This document shows, piece after piece, positions 9,011-17,035 of a DNA stretch of 64,000 bases. This DNA is from JACVRN01 sp036389255 (GTDB taxonomy: Bacteria; Acidobacteriota; Blastocatellia; Pyrinomonadales; Pyrinomonadaceae). Within the stretch, counting starts at the first letter, position 1; each line of letters begins with the position of its first letter. The stretch is from the NCBI GenBank assembly GCA_036389255.1, contig DASVQI010000006.1, forward strand, positions 124,001-188,000. The letters are read 5' to 3'. The notes beneath the pieces are model-generated. The model saw only the letters and a program-made list of their open reading frames with translations. It made no database searches and was not told the DNA's origin. The position numbers were made by a program, and so were the translations under genes.

Positions 9011-9976
9011 ATGCTGGCAGTGCTTGGAGCGCTCTTTGCCAACGGTTTAATTACTATTTTGAAGTTCATGGCGGCTGTCGTAACCGGCTCTTCGGGGATG
9101 ATGGCCGAGGCACTTCACTCGCTTGCGGATACGACCAATCAGGTCTTTCTGCTGCTCGGTCTGCGCTTCTACAAGCGCGAGCCGTCGGAGAAGCACCCGT
9201 TCGGTTACGGCAAGGAGAGGTTCTTCTGGTCTTTCATCGCCGCCATCTTTATCTTCGGCGTCGGCGCGACCTACGCGCTCTATGAAGGCTACGAGAAGCT
9301 GACGCACCCGCACGCGCCGGAAAATCTCAAGTGGGCTTACTGGGTGCTCGGCATCTCGTTCGTGCTCGAATCCGGTTCAATTGCGCTGGCGATTTATCAG
9401 GAGGTGCGGGAGGCGCACCACGAGGGGATGAGCTTTCGTGAGTACCTGCGAGAGTCCAAAGACCCGACGGCCAAGACGGTGCTCTTTGAAGATTCGGCGG
9501 CGCTGCTGGGCATAGTCATTGCGGGCGTAGGCATCTACCTGACAGACCATCAGGTAGGCCCGGCCTTCGGTCAGGGCGGCAAGCCCGGAGCCTATTGGGA
9601 CGGCGTGGCTTCTATGGCGATTGGCGTGGTGCTGGCGATTGTTGCCTTTGTGCTGGCGCGTTCCGCACGCGGGCTCCTGCTGGGCGAAGCGGCCACGCCC
9701 AAGTCCGTCGAGCGCATTCGCACCGCCATACTTGAGCACCCGCATGTGTGCGAAGTAGTAGAGCTGCTGACGATGCACCTTGCGCCAAAGCAGATTCTCA
9801 TCAACGCGCACATCAACCTGCGCGACAGCCTCAAAACGGACGAGATTGAAGCGACCATAGAGGAGATTGAAGAGAGAATCAAAAAGGCCGAGCCGAAAGT
9901 GGACATGATATTTTTAGAGACGGCCCGCGAGAGCGAGGCGACCGAGCAAGAACCGATTCCAGAGCACATAGGATAA
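9011..9976 (+). CDS. Cation diffusion facilitator (CDF) metal transporter
   Basis: A 321-residue inner-membrane protein that should export divalent metal ions in exchange for protons. The first transmembrane helices carry the HSLAD metal-site motif and the fifth carries FEDSAALLG. The cytoplasmic C-terminal domain (about 90 residues) has the ferredoxin-like fold pattern of the family and ends in an acidic tail. A longer frame opens at 8939, but its first 24 codons are repeat-derived. ATG 9011, with AGGGGAGAG about 8 bases upstream, is preferred and begins right at the first helix. Metal specificity (Zn, Fe, Co) cannot be read from the sequence. Confidence 0.88.
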   Translation: MLAVLGALFANGLITILKFMAAVVTGSSGMMAEALHSLADTTNQVFLLLGLRFYKREPSEKHPFGYGKERFFWSFIAAIFIFGVGATYALYEGYEKLTHPHAPENLKWAYWVLGISFVLESGSIALAIYQEVREAHHEGMSFREYLRESKDPTAKTVLFEDSAALLGIVIAGVGIYLTDHQVGPAFGQGGKPGAYWDGVASMAIGVVLAIVAFVLARSARGLLLGEAATPKSVERIRTAILEHPHVCEVVELLTMHLAPKQILINAHINLRDSLKTDEIEATIEEIEERIKKAEPKVDMIFLETARESEATEQEPIPEHIG

Positions 9977-10013
9977 GTTACTCCTTCGGGCGAGCCGTTT
10001 TGAGAGTCAGCGT

Positions 10014-10883
10014 TTGAAACCAATGATTCTTCTGATTCTGCCATACAGGGAATATTTCGAGCGACTGCGCGAGCCAAGAAATCTCTTGGACATAGTGCTG
10101 GTCGCCGTAATAGTGTATGCGATTCTGAAGCTGGCGAGAGGCACGCGTGCAGCCCCCATGGCCGCGGCCATAGCCGCCTTCGCGCTGCTCTACTGGCTGG
10201 CCGTCAATCAGGAGCTTGCCACGCTGGAGTTCGTGCTGCGCGGAGCGCTGCTCTACATAGGCGTAGCCATCATAGTCCTCTTTCAATCCGAGATTCGACA
10301 GGCTCTCATCTCCATAGGCAACCGCGTTCGCATGCCGTTCACGCGCCGCCATCGCGGGCAGTTCGGTGAAGGCGTCTATGATGAAATCGTGCTCGCGGCT
10401 ACGACTCTTGCCTCGACCAAGACGGGGGCGCTCGTCGTCATAGAGCGCGGGGTGGGACTCAAGAACGTGGTTGACGGCGGCGTCAAACTGGACGCAGAGC
10501 TGAGTTATGACCTGCTGGTGACAATCTTTAACCCGGCCACGCCCCTGCACGACGGCGCGGTCGTCGTCCGCAGGCATCGCATAGCCGCAGCCGCCTGCTT
10601 TCTTCCCCTGACGCTGAACCCGCGTCTCTCCAAAGACCTCGGCACGCGGCACCGCGCGGCCATAGGCATCACGGAAGACACGGACGCCGTAGCGGTCGTC
10701 GTCTCGGAAGAGACTGGCCTCATCTCGTTCGTTCAGGCCGGACAGATTCGTCGCGGTCTGGACGCTACAAAGCTACGCGCCTCCATCTTTCAGGCTCTCG
10801 AAGCGCCCGCGCCCCGCCGCGACCGCGAGAAAAAGAGCGCGGACACGGAAACGGAAACCGAAGGAGTCGTCTCGATACAGTGA
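10014..10883 (+). CDS. cdaA: Diadenylate cyclase CdaA
   Basis: A 289-residue membrane enzyme that condenses two ATP into cyclic di-AMP. Three N-terminal transmembrane helices (about residues 22-95) precede the DAC domain. The catalytic motifs are intact: DGA at residues 180-182 (PLHDGAVV) and RHR at 212-214 (GTRHRAAIG). The gene is followed by cdaR and glmM, the classic arrangement in which CdaR and GlmM modulate the cyclase. TTG at 10014 follows GAGAG by 7 bases; ATG at 10023 is an alternative. The C-terminal 30 residues are charged and probably disordered. Confidence 0.95.
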   Translation: MKPMILLILPYREYFERLREPRNLLDIVLVAVIVYAILKLARGTRAAPMAAAIAAFALLYWLAVNQELATLEFVLRGALLYIGVAIIVLFQSEIRQALISIGNRVRMPFTRRHRGQFGEGVYDEIVLAATTLASTKTGALVVIERGVGLKNVVDGGVKLDAELSYDLLVTIFNPATPLHDGAVVVRRHRIAAAACFLPLTLNPRLSKDLGTRHRAAIGITEDTDAVAVVVSEETGLISFVQAGQIRRGLDATKLRASIFQALEAPAPRRDREKKSADTETETEGVVSIQ

Positions 10884-10890
10884 AAGAATG

Positions 10891-10970
10891 GTTTTCAGTC
10901 TCAAGTTTTCAGTTTTCAGCACATACAACCTGCTCTTAACTGAAAACTTGAGACTGAAAACTGAAAACTG
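10891..10970. repeat. Heptamer hairpin, TTTTCAG family, copy 1
   Basis: Arms at 10891-10912 and 10940-10961 are perfect 22-base inverted repeats built from TTTTCAG units; the word continues on both inner and outer sides. The loop, read on the minus strand, contains AAGAGCAGGTTG, which recurs almost unchanged in the TTTTCAG hairpin at 25770. It fills the cdaA-cdaR gap and ends 6 bases before the cdaR ATG. Confidence 0.92.
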
Positions 10971-10975
10971 TCTTT

Positions 10976-11953
10976 ATGGCCTTTAGAGAGGTAGATGAAG
11001 GAGGGAGCCGTTGGGCGCGCGTCCCGCGTGAAGCGGGCTCGTGGCTGCACGAGATTTTCCTTGAGGACTGGACGCTCAAGCTGGTCGCGCTCTTAATCTC
11101 TCTGGGGCTGTGGTTCGCCATCACGGGGCAGAGGACGCCGACGACGATTCGCTTGAGGAACGTGCAGCTTGATTTTCAGCTTCCGAACGACATGGAGATA
11201 AGCAACGACCCGCGCCGCGATATTGACATCACAGTCTCCGGCAGCTCGGACGCTCTGGAGAATCTGAACCGGCGCGAGCTTGTGGCGCGTGTGGACGTGA
11301 GCCGCTACAGGCCGGGCGACCGCGTAGTCCAACTGACGAGCAAGATTATAGACCTGCCTCCGGGAATCAAAGTAGTCAAGATTGAGCCGAACACAGTGCC
11401 ACTGCGGCTTGAGCCCAGCGTTGAGCGCGAGGTGGAAGTCGAAGCGCGTCTTGAAGGCAACCTGCCCGAAGGGTTCGAGCTTTACAACGTCACGGCTGCG
11501 CCTGCGCGCGTGCGTGTGCGCGGGCCGCAGAGCCACATCCAAGCTCTTCAAAAGGCCATGACAGAAACCATTCCCGTCGAAAACCGCCGCGAAAGCTTCA
11601 GCATTCAGCAGGTAGCCATAGATGTCCCGGATCAGAAGATTACGGTCATAGATTCCGTCGTCAACGTTCGTCTGGACATCGGGGAGCTTCGAATAGAGAA
11701 GAGCTTCGCTGGCGTCAACGTGCTGGCCAACAACGGCGCGCAGGCCCGCCCGCCGCAAGCAAGCCTGACTCTCTACGGCCCGAAATCCGTCCTTGAACAG
11801 TTGCGCCCCGAAGACATGCAGCTAATCCTGGAGGTGGGCGACGACGGGGGAGTGCGCAACATGCACCTACAATTGCCACAGAGCATAGCAGGCGCGGTTC
11901 AGCTACGCTCCACCATGCCCGCAGGCTTTTCGATTATCAAAAGCAATCAGTAA
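10976..11953 (+). CDS. cdaR: CdaR/YbbR-domain regulator of the diadenylate cyclase
   Basis: A 325-residue protein with one N-terminal membrane anchor (LKLVALLISLGLWFAITG, about residues 37-54) and an extracytoplasmic part made of YbbR repeats. These are recognised by the pattern at the first repeat (RNVQLDFQLPNDMEI) and by PPGIKVVKIEPNTVPLRLE. In other bacteria the homologue binds CdaA and tunes c-di-AMP synthesis. The ATG lies directly after the TTTTCAG hairpin, with no recognisable Shine-Dalgarno sequence. The last residues and stop codon (AATCAGTAA) already belong to the next repeat. Confidence 0.9.
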   Translation: MAFREVDEGGSRWARVPREAGSWLHEIFLEDWTLKLVALLISLGLWFAITGQRTPTTIRLRNVQLDFQLPNDMEISNDPRRDIDITVSGSSDALENLNRRELVARVDVSRYRPGDRVVQLTSKIIDLPPGIKVVKIEPNTVPLRLEPSVEREVEVEARLEGNLPEGFELYNVTAAPARVRVRGPQSHIQALQKAMTETIPVENRRESFSIQQVAIDVPDQKITVIDSVVNVRLDIGELRIEKSFAGVNVLANNGAQARPPQASLTLYGPKSVLEQLRPEDMQLILEVGDDGGVRNMHLQLPQSIAGAVQLRSTMPAGFSIIKSNQ

Positions 11954-12003
11954 TCAGTAAAAGCAAGACCATCTTTCTGTAGATTGACTGATTGCTTTCT
12001 TCT
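11940..12003. repeat. Short-word hairpin, AATCAGT family
   Basis: AATCAGT is tandemly repeated from 11945 and faces GACTGATTGCTTTCTT near 11985-12002. The arms are imperfect. It fills the cdaR-glmM gap, supplies the cdaR stop codon and ends 6 bases before the glmM ATG. Confidence 0.65.
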
Positions 12004-12008
12004 AAATC

Positions 12009-13382
12009 ATGGCTAAACTTTTCGGAACGGATGGAGTGCGGGGCGAGGCCGGGCGGTTCCCGCTCGACGAAGCAACCGTGCGTGTCATTGGGCGCTCTCT
12101 GGCCGACATACTGCTTGAGCAAAGAGGCAGCGAGCCTCAGATTGTGACGGGGCGAGATACGCGCGAGTCCGGCTCGTGGCTGGAAAGGGCGCTGGCCGAA
12201 GGTGCGCGCGAGCGCGGGGCAGTCGTGCGCTCCGCAGGCGTCATCACGACGCCGGGCGTGGCTTATCTGGCGCGAACGCTTTCTGCCGACGCGGGCGTAG
12301 TTGTCTCGGCCTCTCACAATCCCTTTCAGGATAACGGCATCAAAATCTTCGCGCCGACGGGCCGCAAGCTGGACGACACGTTGGAGCGGCGCATTGAGGC
12401 TGATATTGAAAGAGAAGCTACAGGCGCTGAGCGAGAAGCTGCCAGCTCAGCCGCTCGGGCCGAGAAGCTTGATTCTCATCAATCCGAAGAGTTGAGGGAG
12501 CGCTACCTGAGCTACTTGGCGGAAGAGGCGGCTGACGGGCTTTCGCTAGACGGCCTGAAGCTGGTGCTCGATTGCGCCAACGGCGCTGCCTTTGAGCTTG
12601 CGCCCGCGCTCTTCAAAAGACTGGGAGCGAGCGTCTCCGTCATCAACGCCAGTCCCGACGGTCGGAACATCAACCTGAACTGCGGCTCGCAGCACATGGA
12701 CGGCTTGCGCCAAAAGGTCACGGACGAAGGCGCTCAGCTCGGCGTAGCTTATGACGGAGACGCAGACCGCGCTCTCTTCGTCAACGCGCGCGGCGAGGTG
12801 GTGGACGGCGACGCCGTGATGTGGGCCATGGCGCAAGTCATGTCCGGGCGCGGAGAGCTGAAAGACGGGCTCGTCGTCGCCACCGTCATGAGCAACATAG
12901 GGCTTGAGATTGCTCTGCGCTCGAAAGACCTGACGCTCACGCGCACGGACGTAGGCGATAAGTACGTGCTGGAAGAGCTTCTGCGCTCTGGCGCGTGCCT
13001 CGGCGGCGAGCAGTCCGGCCACATAATCTTTCCGCGCCAGAGCCTTGTGGGCGATGGGATGATGACGACCATCAACCTTCTGCGCGCCATGCAGGAAAGC
13101 CGTCTGGCGCTGCATGAGTTGACGCGGGGCTTTGAGCGCTACCCGCAGGTGCTAGTCAACGTGCGCGTGCGCGAGAAGCGCCCCTTCGAAGAGGTCGAGC
13201 AAATAAGGGAAGTCTCGCGTGAAGTCGAGGCTCAATTGGGAAGTCGAGGGCGTCTTCTGCTGCGCTATTCCGGCACGGAAGCGCTTGCGCGCGTGATGAT
13301 AGAGGGAGAGCGGCAGGAGGAGATTGAAGCACTGGCTGCGCGGTTGGCCGAAGCCATACGCTCGGAGCTTGGAGCGGCTTGA
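12009..13382 (+). CDS. glmM: Phosphoglucosamine mutase GlmM
   Basis: A 457-residue cytosolic enzyme converting glucosamine-6-phosphate to glucosamine-1-phosphate for peptidoglycan precursors. The alpha-D-phosphohexomutase motifs are in order: N-terminal KLFGTDGVRG, phosphoserine loop VSASHNPFQDNG, metal loop DGDADRALF, sugar loop GGEQSGH and phosphate loop RYSGTEALARVMIEG. Length is normal for GlmM. It is third in the cdaA-cdaR-glmM operon. In other bacteria GlmM binds the cyclase and inhibits it, linking cell-wall supply to c-di-AMP. No Shine-Dalgarno sequence is evident before the ATG. Confidence 0.96.
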   Translation: MAKLFGTDGVRGEAGRFPLDEATVRVIGRSLADILLEQRGSEPQIVTGRDTRESGSWLERALAEGARERGAVVRSAGVITTPGVAYLARTLSADAGVVVSASHNPFQDNGIKIFAPTGRKLDDTLERRIEADIEREATGAEREAASSAARAEKLDSHQSEELRERYLSYLAEEAADGLSLDGLKLVLDCANGAAFELAPALFKRLGASVSVINASPDGRNINLNCGSQHMDGLRQKVTDEGAQLGVAYDGDADRALFVNARGEVVDGDAVMWAMAQVMSGRGELKDGLVVATVMSNIGLEIALRSKDLTLTRTDVGDKYVLEELLRSGACLGGEQSGHIIFPRQSLVGDGMMTTINLLRAMQESRLALHELTRGFERYPQVLVNVRVREKRPFEEVEQIREVSREVEAQLGSRGRLLLRYSGTEALARVMIEGERQEEIEALAARLAEAIRSELGAA

Positions 13383-13492
13383 AAATCCGGCCCGGTGAGA
13401 ACTTTTTACGCGGCTCTTGATGTAACTCTTACACTATCGTCGCTTGCTTGAGGGCAGGTGCTTCCGGCGAGACAAGGGCATAAAGCTCAAAA

Positions 13493-13526
13493 ACCTTAGG
13501 AAAAGATGATTCTAAGGTGGATTTTT
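13493..13526 (+). terminator. Weak terminator-like hairpin after glmM
   Basis: ACCTTAG (13493-13499) can pair with CTAAGGT (13512-13518), followed by a run of T at 13522-13526. It is a modest stem, plausible as the end of the cdaA-cdaR-glmM transcript. The rest of 13383-13537 shows nothing recognisable. Confidence 0.45.
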
Positions 13527-13537
13527 AATTAATCCTA

Positions 13538-13567
13538 TTGCATGGCATAAGCATTGCGGTGTATATT
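13538..13567 (+). promoter_or_regulatory. Sigma-70-type promoter of the small RNA
   Basis: TTGCAT (13538-13543) and TATATT (13562-13567) are separated by 18 bases, a near-consensus housekeeping promoter. The expected start is about 13574, at the head of a region with three strong hairpins and no long reading frame. Confidence 0.6.
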
Positions 13568-13573
13568 GTGGGG

Positions 13574-13687
13574 CAAGAGAGACGGTTGGTGGATCCTCCG
13601 TCTCAGTGGTTGCTGGGGTGAGGACAGTGACCACGAATATGAATGGACGCGACACACTCCCACGTTGTCGCGTCCATTCGCTTTTTA
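13574..13687 (+). ncRNA. Putative structured small RNA or leader, about 115 nt
   Basis: Three hairpins follow each other. The first is a 7-bp stem, 13579-13585 with 13598-13604 (GAGACGG/CCGTCTC). The second is a 10-bp stem, 13606-13615 with 13625-13634, including two G-U pairs. The third is a perfect 14-bp intrinsic terminator stem, 13641-13654 with 13666-13679, followed by TTTTT at 13682-13686. A promoter stands right upstream. I do not recognise the RNA: it lacks the GGAAGC core of SRP RNA, and it is shorter than 6S RNA. It may be a free-standing sRNA, or an attenuating leader of the peptidase gene 140 bases downstream. A short reading frame crossing it looks accidental. Confidence 0.62.
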
Positions 13688-13828
13688 TGAAAAAAGGCTC
13701 TGCGGAGCGAAATTCTTTTTGAGTTTTTTCTCTAACCCGTATTACAATCCGCCTTCGTCACACCGTTCTCCCCAAATTCTCCCAAAGCTCTTGGATTTTT
13801 ACGGAACTGTGTTTACGCCTCACCGCTT

Positions 13829-15352
13829 ATGAACATTAGTGATTACCGCCGCGAGTTCGCAGCCTTCAGCCAAGCCATTGAATTAGCTCACTACAGACAC
13901 CGCGCAGGCTTCGAGCCGCAACTTCAGACCGAGCCGATATACGAGCGCTATCATGACCTTTTTACAATTGACTCCATAGAAGGCTTAAAACGTGCGCTTG
14001 CGGAAACGCCCGCCTCGCAGGAGACTGAGCGCGCAGGGCTGAACTCTCTTCTGGGCATGGCCCGGATAGGCTTTCTGGACATACGCGCCAAGGAGCTGAC
14101 GGACGAATACGCGCACTGCCTCTCAAGCGCGCAGGTTGACTGGATGGGCGAGCGCATCTCGCTGCACAGCGTCCCGAAGATGGTCGCCAACGAGCCGGAC
14201 GCTTACAAGCGTAGCGAATTGACGGCGCGATGGGTTGACGCCATAGGTGACTCCAACGACCTGCGAGCCGCTCGCCTTGAGTCTCTGCATGAATCTGCGC
14301 GTGCGCTGGGAGCCGATTCTTACTCGTCGCTATACAAGGAGATTACCGGGACTGACCTTGAGGAGCTTGCCGCGCACACGGACGGCTTTCTGGCAAGCAC
14401 GGAGAGGGCTTATCTTTCGGCTTTGAGGCGTGCCGCGGCGCGCGACCTTCCCGGCGCAGGGGCGGGCGAGCTTGGATATGGCGACTTCTCCTATTTCCAA
14501 CGCATGTCGCGGCTGGACAGCTTTTTCCCTGCTGAAGATGTCCTGCCGACCTATCATGCCGCCATGCGGGGCTTAGGCATCCGCGTAGAGCAGCAGACCA
14601 ACATACACATAGACTCGGAGGTAAGACCGACCAAGAATCCGCGCGCGGCCTGCTTTCGTATCAACGCGCCGGATGACGTGCGGCTGCTGGTAGCTCCCGT
14701 CGGAGGCGTTTACGACTACACGGTGCTCTTTCATGAAGCGGGACACGCGCAGCATTTCGGCTGGTCTTCGCGCGAGTTGGTCAAGCGTTATCCTGAATTT
14801 CTATACTCGGCGGATCACGCGACCACCGAAGGCTACGCTTTTCTACTCAACTATCTTTTCTTAGACCCTTTGTGGCTGAAGGAATATCTTCCGAACGTAA
14901 GCGCGGAGCGTGTGCGTGACATTCAGGCTAGTCTGGCTTTACTCGCGCTCCACAACATGCGGCGTTACTGCGCGCGGCTGCGTTACGAGCTGACGCTCCA
15001 TGAAAGCCCTACGGTTCGCAGCGAGCATCTCTCGCATCTTTACGCTCAGCTTCAGACGGAGGCCACAGGCTTTAGCCGCAGCCCGCAGCTATATCTATGG
15101 GACGTTGACGACGGTTTCTACGCCGCAGCCTATCTGCGCGCATGGGCATTTGAAGTGGGCTTGCGCGAGCACCTGCGTACCCGGTACGGTCGGCGCTGGT
15201 GGGCTTCGCGCAGAGCCGGCGATGAATTGATAGACCTCTGGAACACCTCCTCGCGTTATACTGTAGAAGAGCTAGCCAAGCTCATAGGCTTCGGTGAGCT
15301 GAGCTTTGAGCTTCTGGCCGAGAGTCTTACGAGCGCAGTCAGCGAGGAGTAG
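13829..15352 (+). CDS. M3-like zinc oligopeptidase
   Basis: A 507-residue, apparently cytosolic gluzincin. The zinc motif HEAGH is at residues 302-306 (LFHEAGHAQHFGW). The third ligand is most likely E334 in TTEGYAFL, 28 residues later, the spacing of M3/M32-type peptidases. There is no signal peptide. Sequence similarity to thimet oligopeptidase is limited to the core, so it belongs to a divergent branch; substrate peptides are unknown. ATG 13829 has no clear Shine-Dalgarno sequence. aroB begins 10 bases downstream, so both may be transcribed together, perhaps with the small RNA as leader. Confidence 0.78.
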   Translation: MNISDYRREFAAFSQAIELAHYRHRAGFEPQLQTEPIYERYHDLFTIDSIEGLKRALAETPASQETERAGLNSLLGMARIGFLDIRAKELTDEYAHCLSSAQVDWMGERISLHSVPKMVANEPDAYKRSELTARWVDAIGDSNDLRAARLESLHESARALGADSYSSLYKEITGTDLEELAAHTDGFLASTERAYLSALRRAAARDLPGAGAGELGYGDFSYFQRMSRLDSFFPAEDVLPTYHAAMRGLGIRVEQQTNIHIDSEVRPTKNPRAACFRINAPDDVRLLVAPVGGVYDYTVLFHEAGHAQHFGWSSRELVKRYPEFLYSADHATTEGYAFLLNYLFLDPLWLKEYLPNVSAERVRDIQASLALLALHNMRRYCARLRYELTLHESPTVRSEHLSHLYAQLQTEATGFSRSPQLYLWDVDDGFYAAAYLRAWAFEVGLREHLRTRYGRRWWASRRAGDELIDLWNTSSRYTVEELAKLIGFGELSFELLAESLTSAVSEE

Positions 15353-15361
15353 ACTAAAAGA

Positions 15362-16504
15362 GTGCAGCGCGTGCGCGTGCGCCTGAAGGCGCATCGGCAG
15401 GAATATGAAATCATCACAGGGCAGGGAACGCTCGCTGCTCTGGGCGAAGCGGCGTTGAATGCGCTTTCATCTCACGCAGGCCGCGTCGTCATCATCTCCA
15501 ATCCAAAAGTCTTCAAGCTCTACGGGCGGGCGGCCTATAACAGCCTGCGCCGTGCGGGCCTGCGCGTCTCGCACTGGCTCATGCCCGACGGCGAGCGACA
15601 TAAATCTTTTCGCACGCTTGAACACGCGCTCTCATTCTTTGCCAAGAGCCGCCTTGAGAGGACGGATGCGGTCGTGGCTCTGGGCGGCGGAGTGGTAGGC
15701 GACCTTGCCGGATTCGCTTCGGCTATATACCTGCGCGGCATCCCCTTCATACAAGTCCCGACGACTCTGCTTGCACAGATAGACTCGTCCGTAGGCGGCA
15801 AGACCGCAGTCAATTACGCGCATGCCAAGAACATCGTCGGCGCTTTTCATCAACCGAAGCTGGTCGTGATTGATACGGAAACTCTGCGGACTCTGCCGCG
15901 ACGCGAGGTGACCGCAGGGCTCTGCGAATGCGTCAAGCAGGGAGCGGCGGGCGACCATTTGCTCTTCCGCCGCACCCTCAAATTTCTTGAGGAGGAATGG
16001 ACTGGCGATAGCTTGGAGCCTTCGGCAAGGCTGGAAAAACTGATTGCCGCGCAGGTGGCGTTCAAGGCTGCAATCGTCGCCGGCGATGAGCGTGAAGACG
16101 CCGCCCGCACGGATTACCGCTCGCGCCGCATACTGAATTTCGGTCACACGACAGCGCACGCGCTGGAGGCGGTAACAAACTACAGGCGGTTTCGTCACGG
16201 AGAGGCGGTAGGCTACGGGATGCTGGTGGCGGGTGAAATTTCAAAAGGGCTAGGCATGCTAAGCCGTTCCGAGTTAGAATCTTTACAGGCAGCCGTCAAA
16301 TTGTGCGGAAGGCTGCCGAGCGCCAGCGATATTGACACGGCGCGGCTCACGCACCTCCTCGCGCTAGACAAAAAGTCTGTCGGCGGCCACATTCGGTGGG
16401 TTCTTCTAGAGCGCTTGGGCCGCGCACGGCTGGTTGATGAAAGAGAGATAGCCCCGCAGTTAATACGCGCCTCGCTCCTCTCGGTGCTGCAACGAGATTC
16501 TTAA
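15362..16504 (+). CDS. aroB: 3-dehydroquinate synthase AroB
   Basis: A 380-residue enzyme of the shikimate pathway that cyclises DAHP to 3-dehydroquinate using NAD and a divalent metal. Diagnostic segments are present: DGERHKSFRTLE, the NAD-binding ALGGGVVGDLAGF, VPTTLLAQIDSSVGGKTAVN, and the metal-site histidines in LNFGHTTAHALE and RHGEAVGYGM. Length is slightly above the usual 350-370. The start is a GTG at 15362; GAGGAG lies about 10 bases upstream, inside the end of the peptidase gene. This is the only aromatic-pathway gene in the window. Confidence 0.96.
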   Translation: MQRVRVRLKAHRQEYEIITGQGTLAALGEAALNALSSHAGRVVIISNPKVFKLYGRAAYNSLRRAGLRVSHWLMPDGERHKSFRTLEHALSFFAKSRLERTDAVVALGGGVVGDLAGFASAIYLRGIPFIQVPTTLLAQIDSSVGGKTAVNYAHAKNIVGAFHQPKLVVIDTETLRTLPRREVTAGLCECVKQGAAGDHLLFRRTLKFLEEEWTGDSLEPSARLEKLIAAQVAFKAAIVAGDEREDAARTDYRSRRILNFGHTTAHALEAVTNYRRFRHGEAVGYGMLVAGEISKGLGMLSRSELESLQAAVKLCGRLPSASDIDTARLTHLLALDKKSVGGHIRWVLLERLGRARLVDEREIAPQLIRASLLSVLQRDS

Positions 16505-16524
16505 AGATGAGGAAGAGATAGAAG

Positions 16525-16941
16525 ATGAGTGTTTCGTGCGGCACGCCGTCTCCAACCCCGCCCAGAAAGGGTGAGCGCGGGGAAGGAAGGCTGAAATTTC
16601 TGATTGTGTTGGCGATTCTGGCCGTGGTCGGCTATTGCGCTTACCAGTACGTGCCCGTCGCCATACAGGCTTACCAGCTAAAGGACGTGATGCAGCAGAC
16701 CGTGAACACGGCGGCCCTGCAATCTCAGACCACGAGCGATTCGCTGAAGAAGACGCTGACAGACCGCGCGCAGGAGTACGGCGCACCGCCCCCGCCGGCA
16801 ACACAAGTACAGGTTGTGCAACAGGACGGACGCTGGCAGGCGCGCATACAGTACACGCACCAAGTCCCGCTCATCTTCTATATCTACCAGTACAGCTTCG
16901 ACCACACTGTCAGAAGCTTCGACCCCGCGACACTGAGATAG
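16525..16941 (+). CDS. Small single-pass membrane protein, unknown function
   Basis: 138 residues. A charged N-terminus (SPTPPRKGERGEG, which resembles a translated intergenic repeat and may not be native) is followed by one hydrophobic helix (LKFLIVLAILAVVGYCAYQYV). An outer domain of about 85 residues contains a proline run (PPPPATQ) and an aromatic stretch (IFYIYQYSFDH). The pattern is like DUF4845-type anchored proteins, but I cannot assign a family. It starts 20 bases after aroB. It is followed by the GTGACGG hairpin, which probably ends both this transcript and rpoD. Confidence 0.6.
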   Translation: MSVSCGTPSPTPPRKGERGEGRLKFLIVLAILAVVGYCAYQYVPVAIQAYQLKDVMQQTVNTAALQSQTTSDSLKKTLTDRAQEYGAPPPPATQVQVVQQDGRWQARIQYTHQVPLIFYIYQYSFDHTVRSFDPATLR

Positions 16942-17035
16942 AAAAAGGGTGACGGGTGTCAGGTATCAAGTGCCGGTAAAAGAAAAAACACTTCTCTTTC
17001 CGGCACCTGATACCCGACACCCGTCACCCGCTTTT
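16942..17035. repeat. Heptamer hairpin, GTGACGG family, empty copy 2 (convergent terminator)
   Basis: The left arm reads GTGACGG-GTGTCAG-GTATCAA-GTGCCGG. The right arm on the minus strand is GTGACGG-GTGTCGG-GTATCAG-GTGCCGG, so about 35 base pairs with few mismatches. The loop is GTAAAAGAAA...TTCTCTTTCC. A-rich and T-rich ends (AAAAA at 16942, CTTTT at 17031) make it a plausible bidirectional terminator between the small membrane protein gene and rpoD. Confidence 0.92.

Noticed and set aside
13574..13687. SRP 4.5S RNA or 6S RNA
   Set aside because: The SRP GGAAGC apical core is absent, and the length and open-bubble layout of 6S RNA are not seen.
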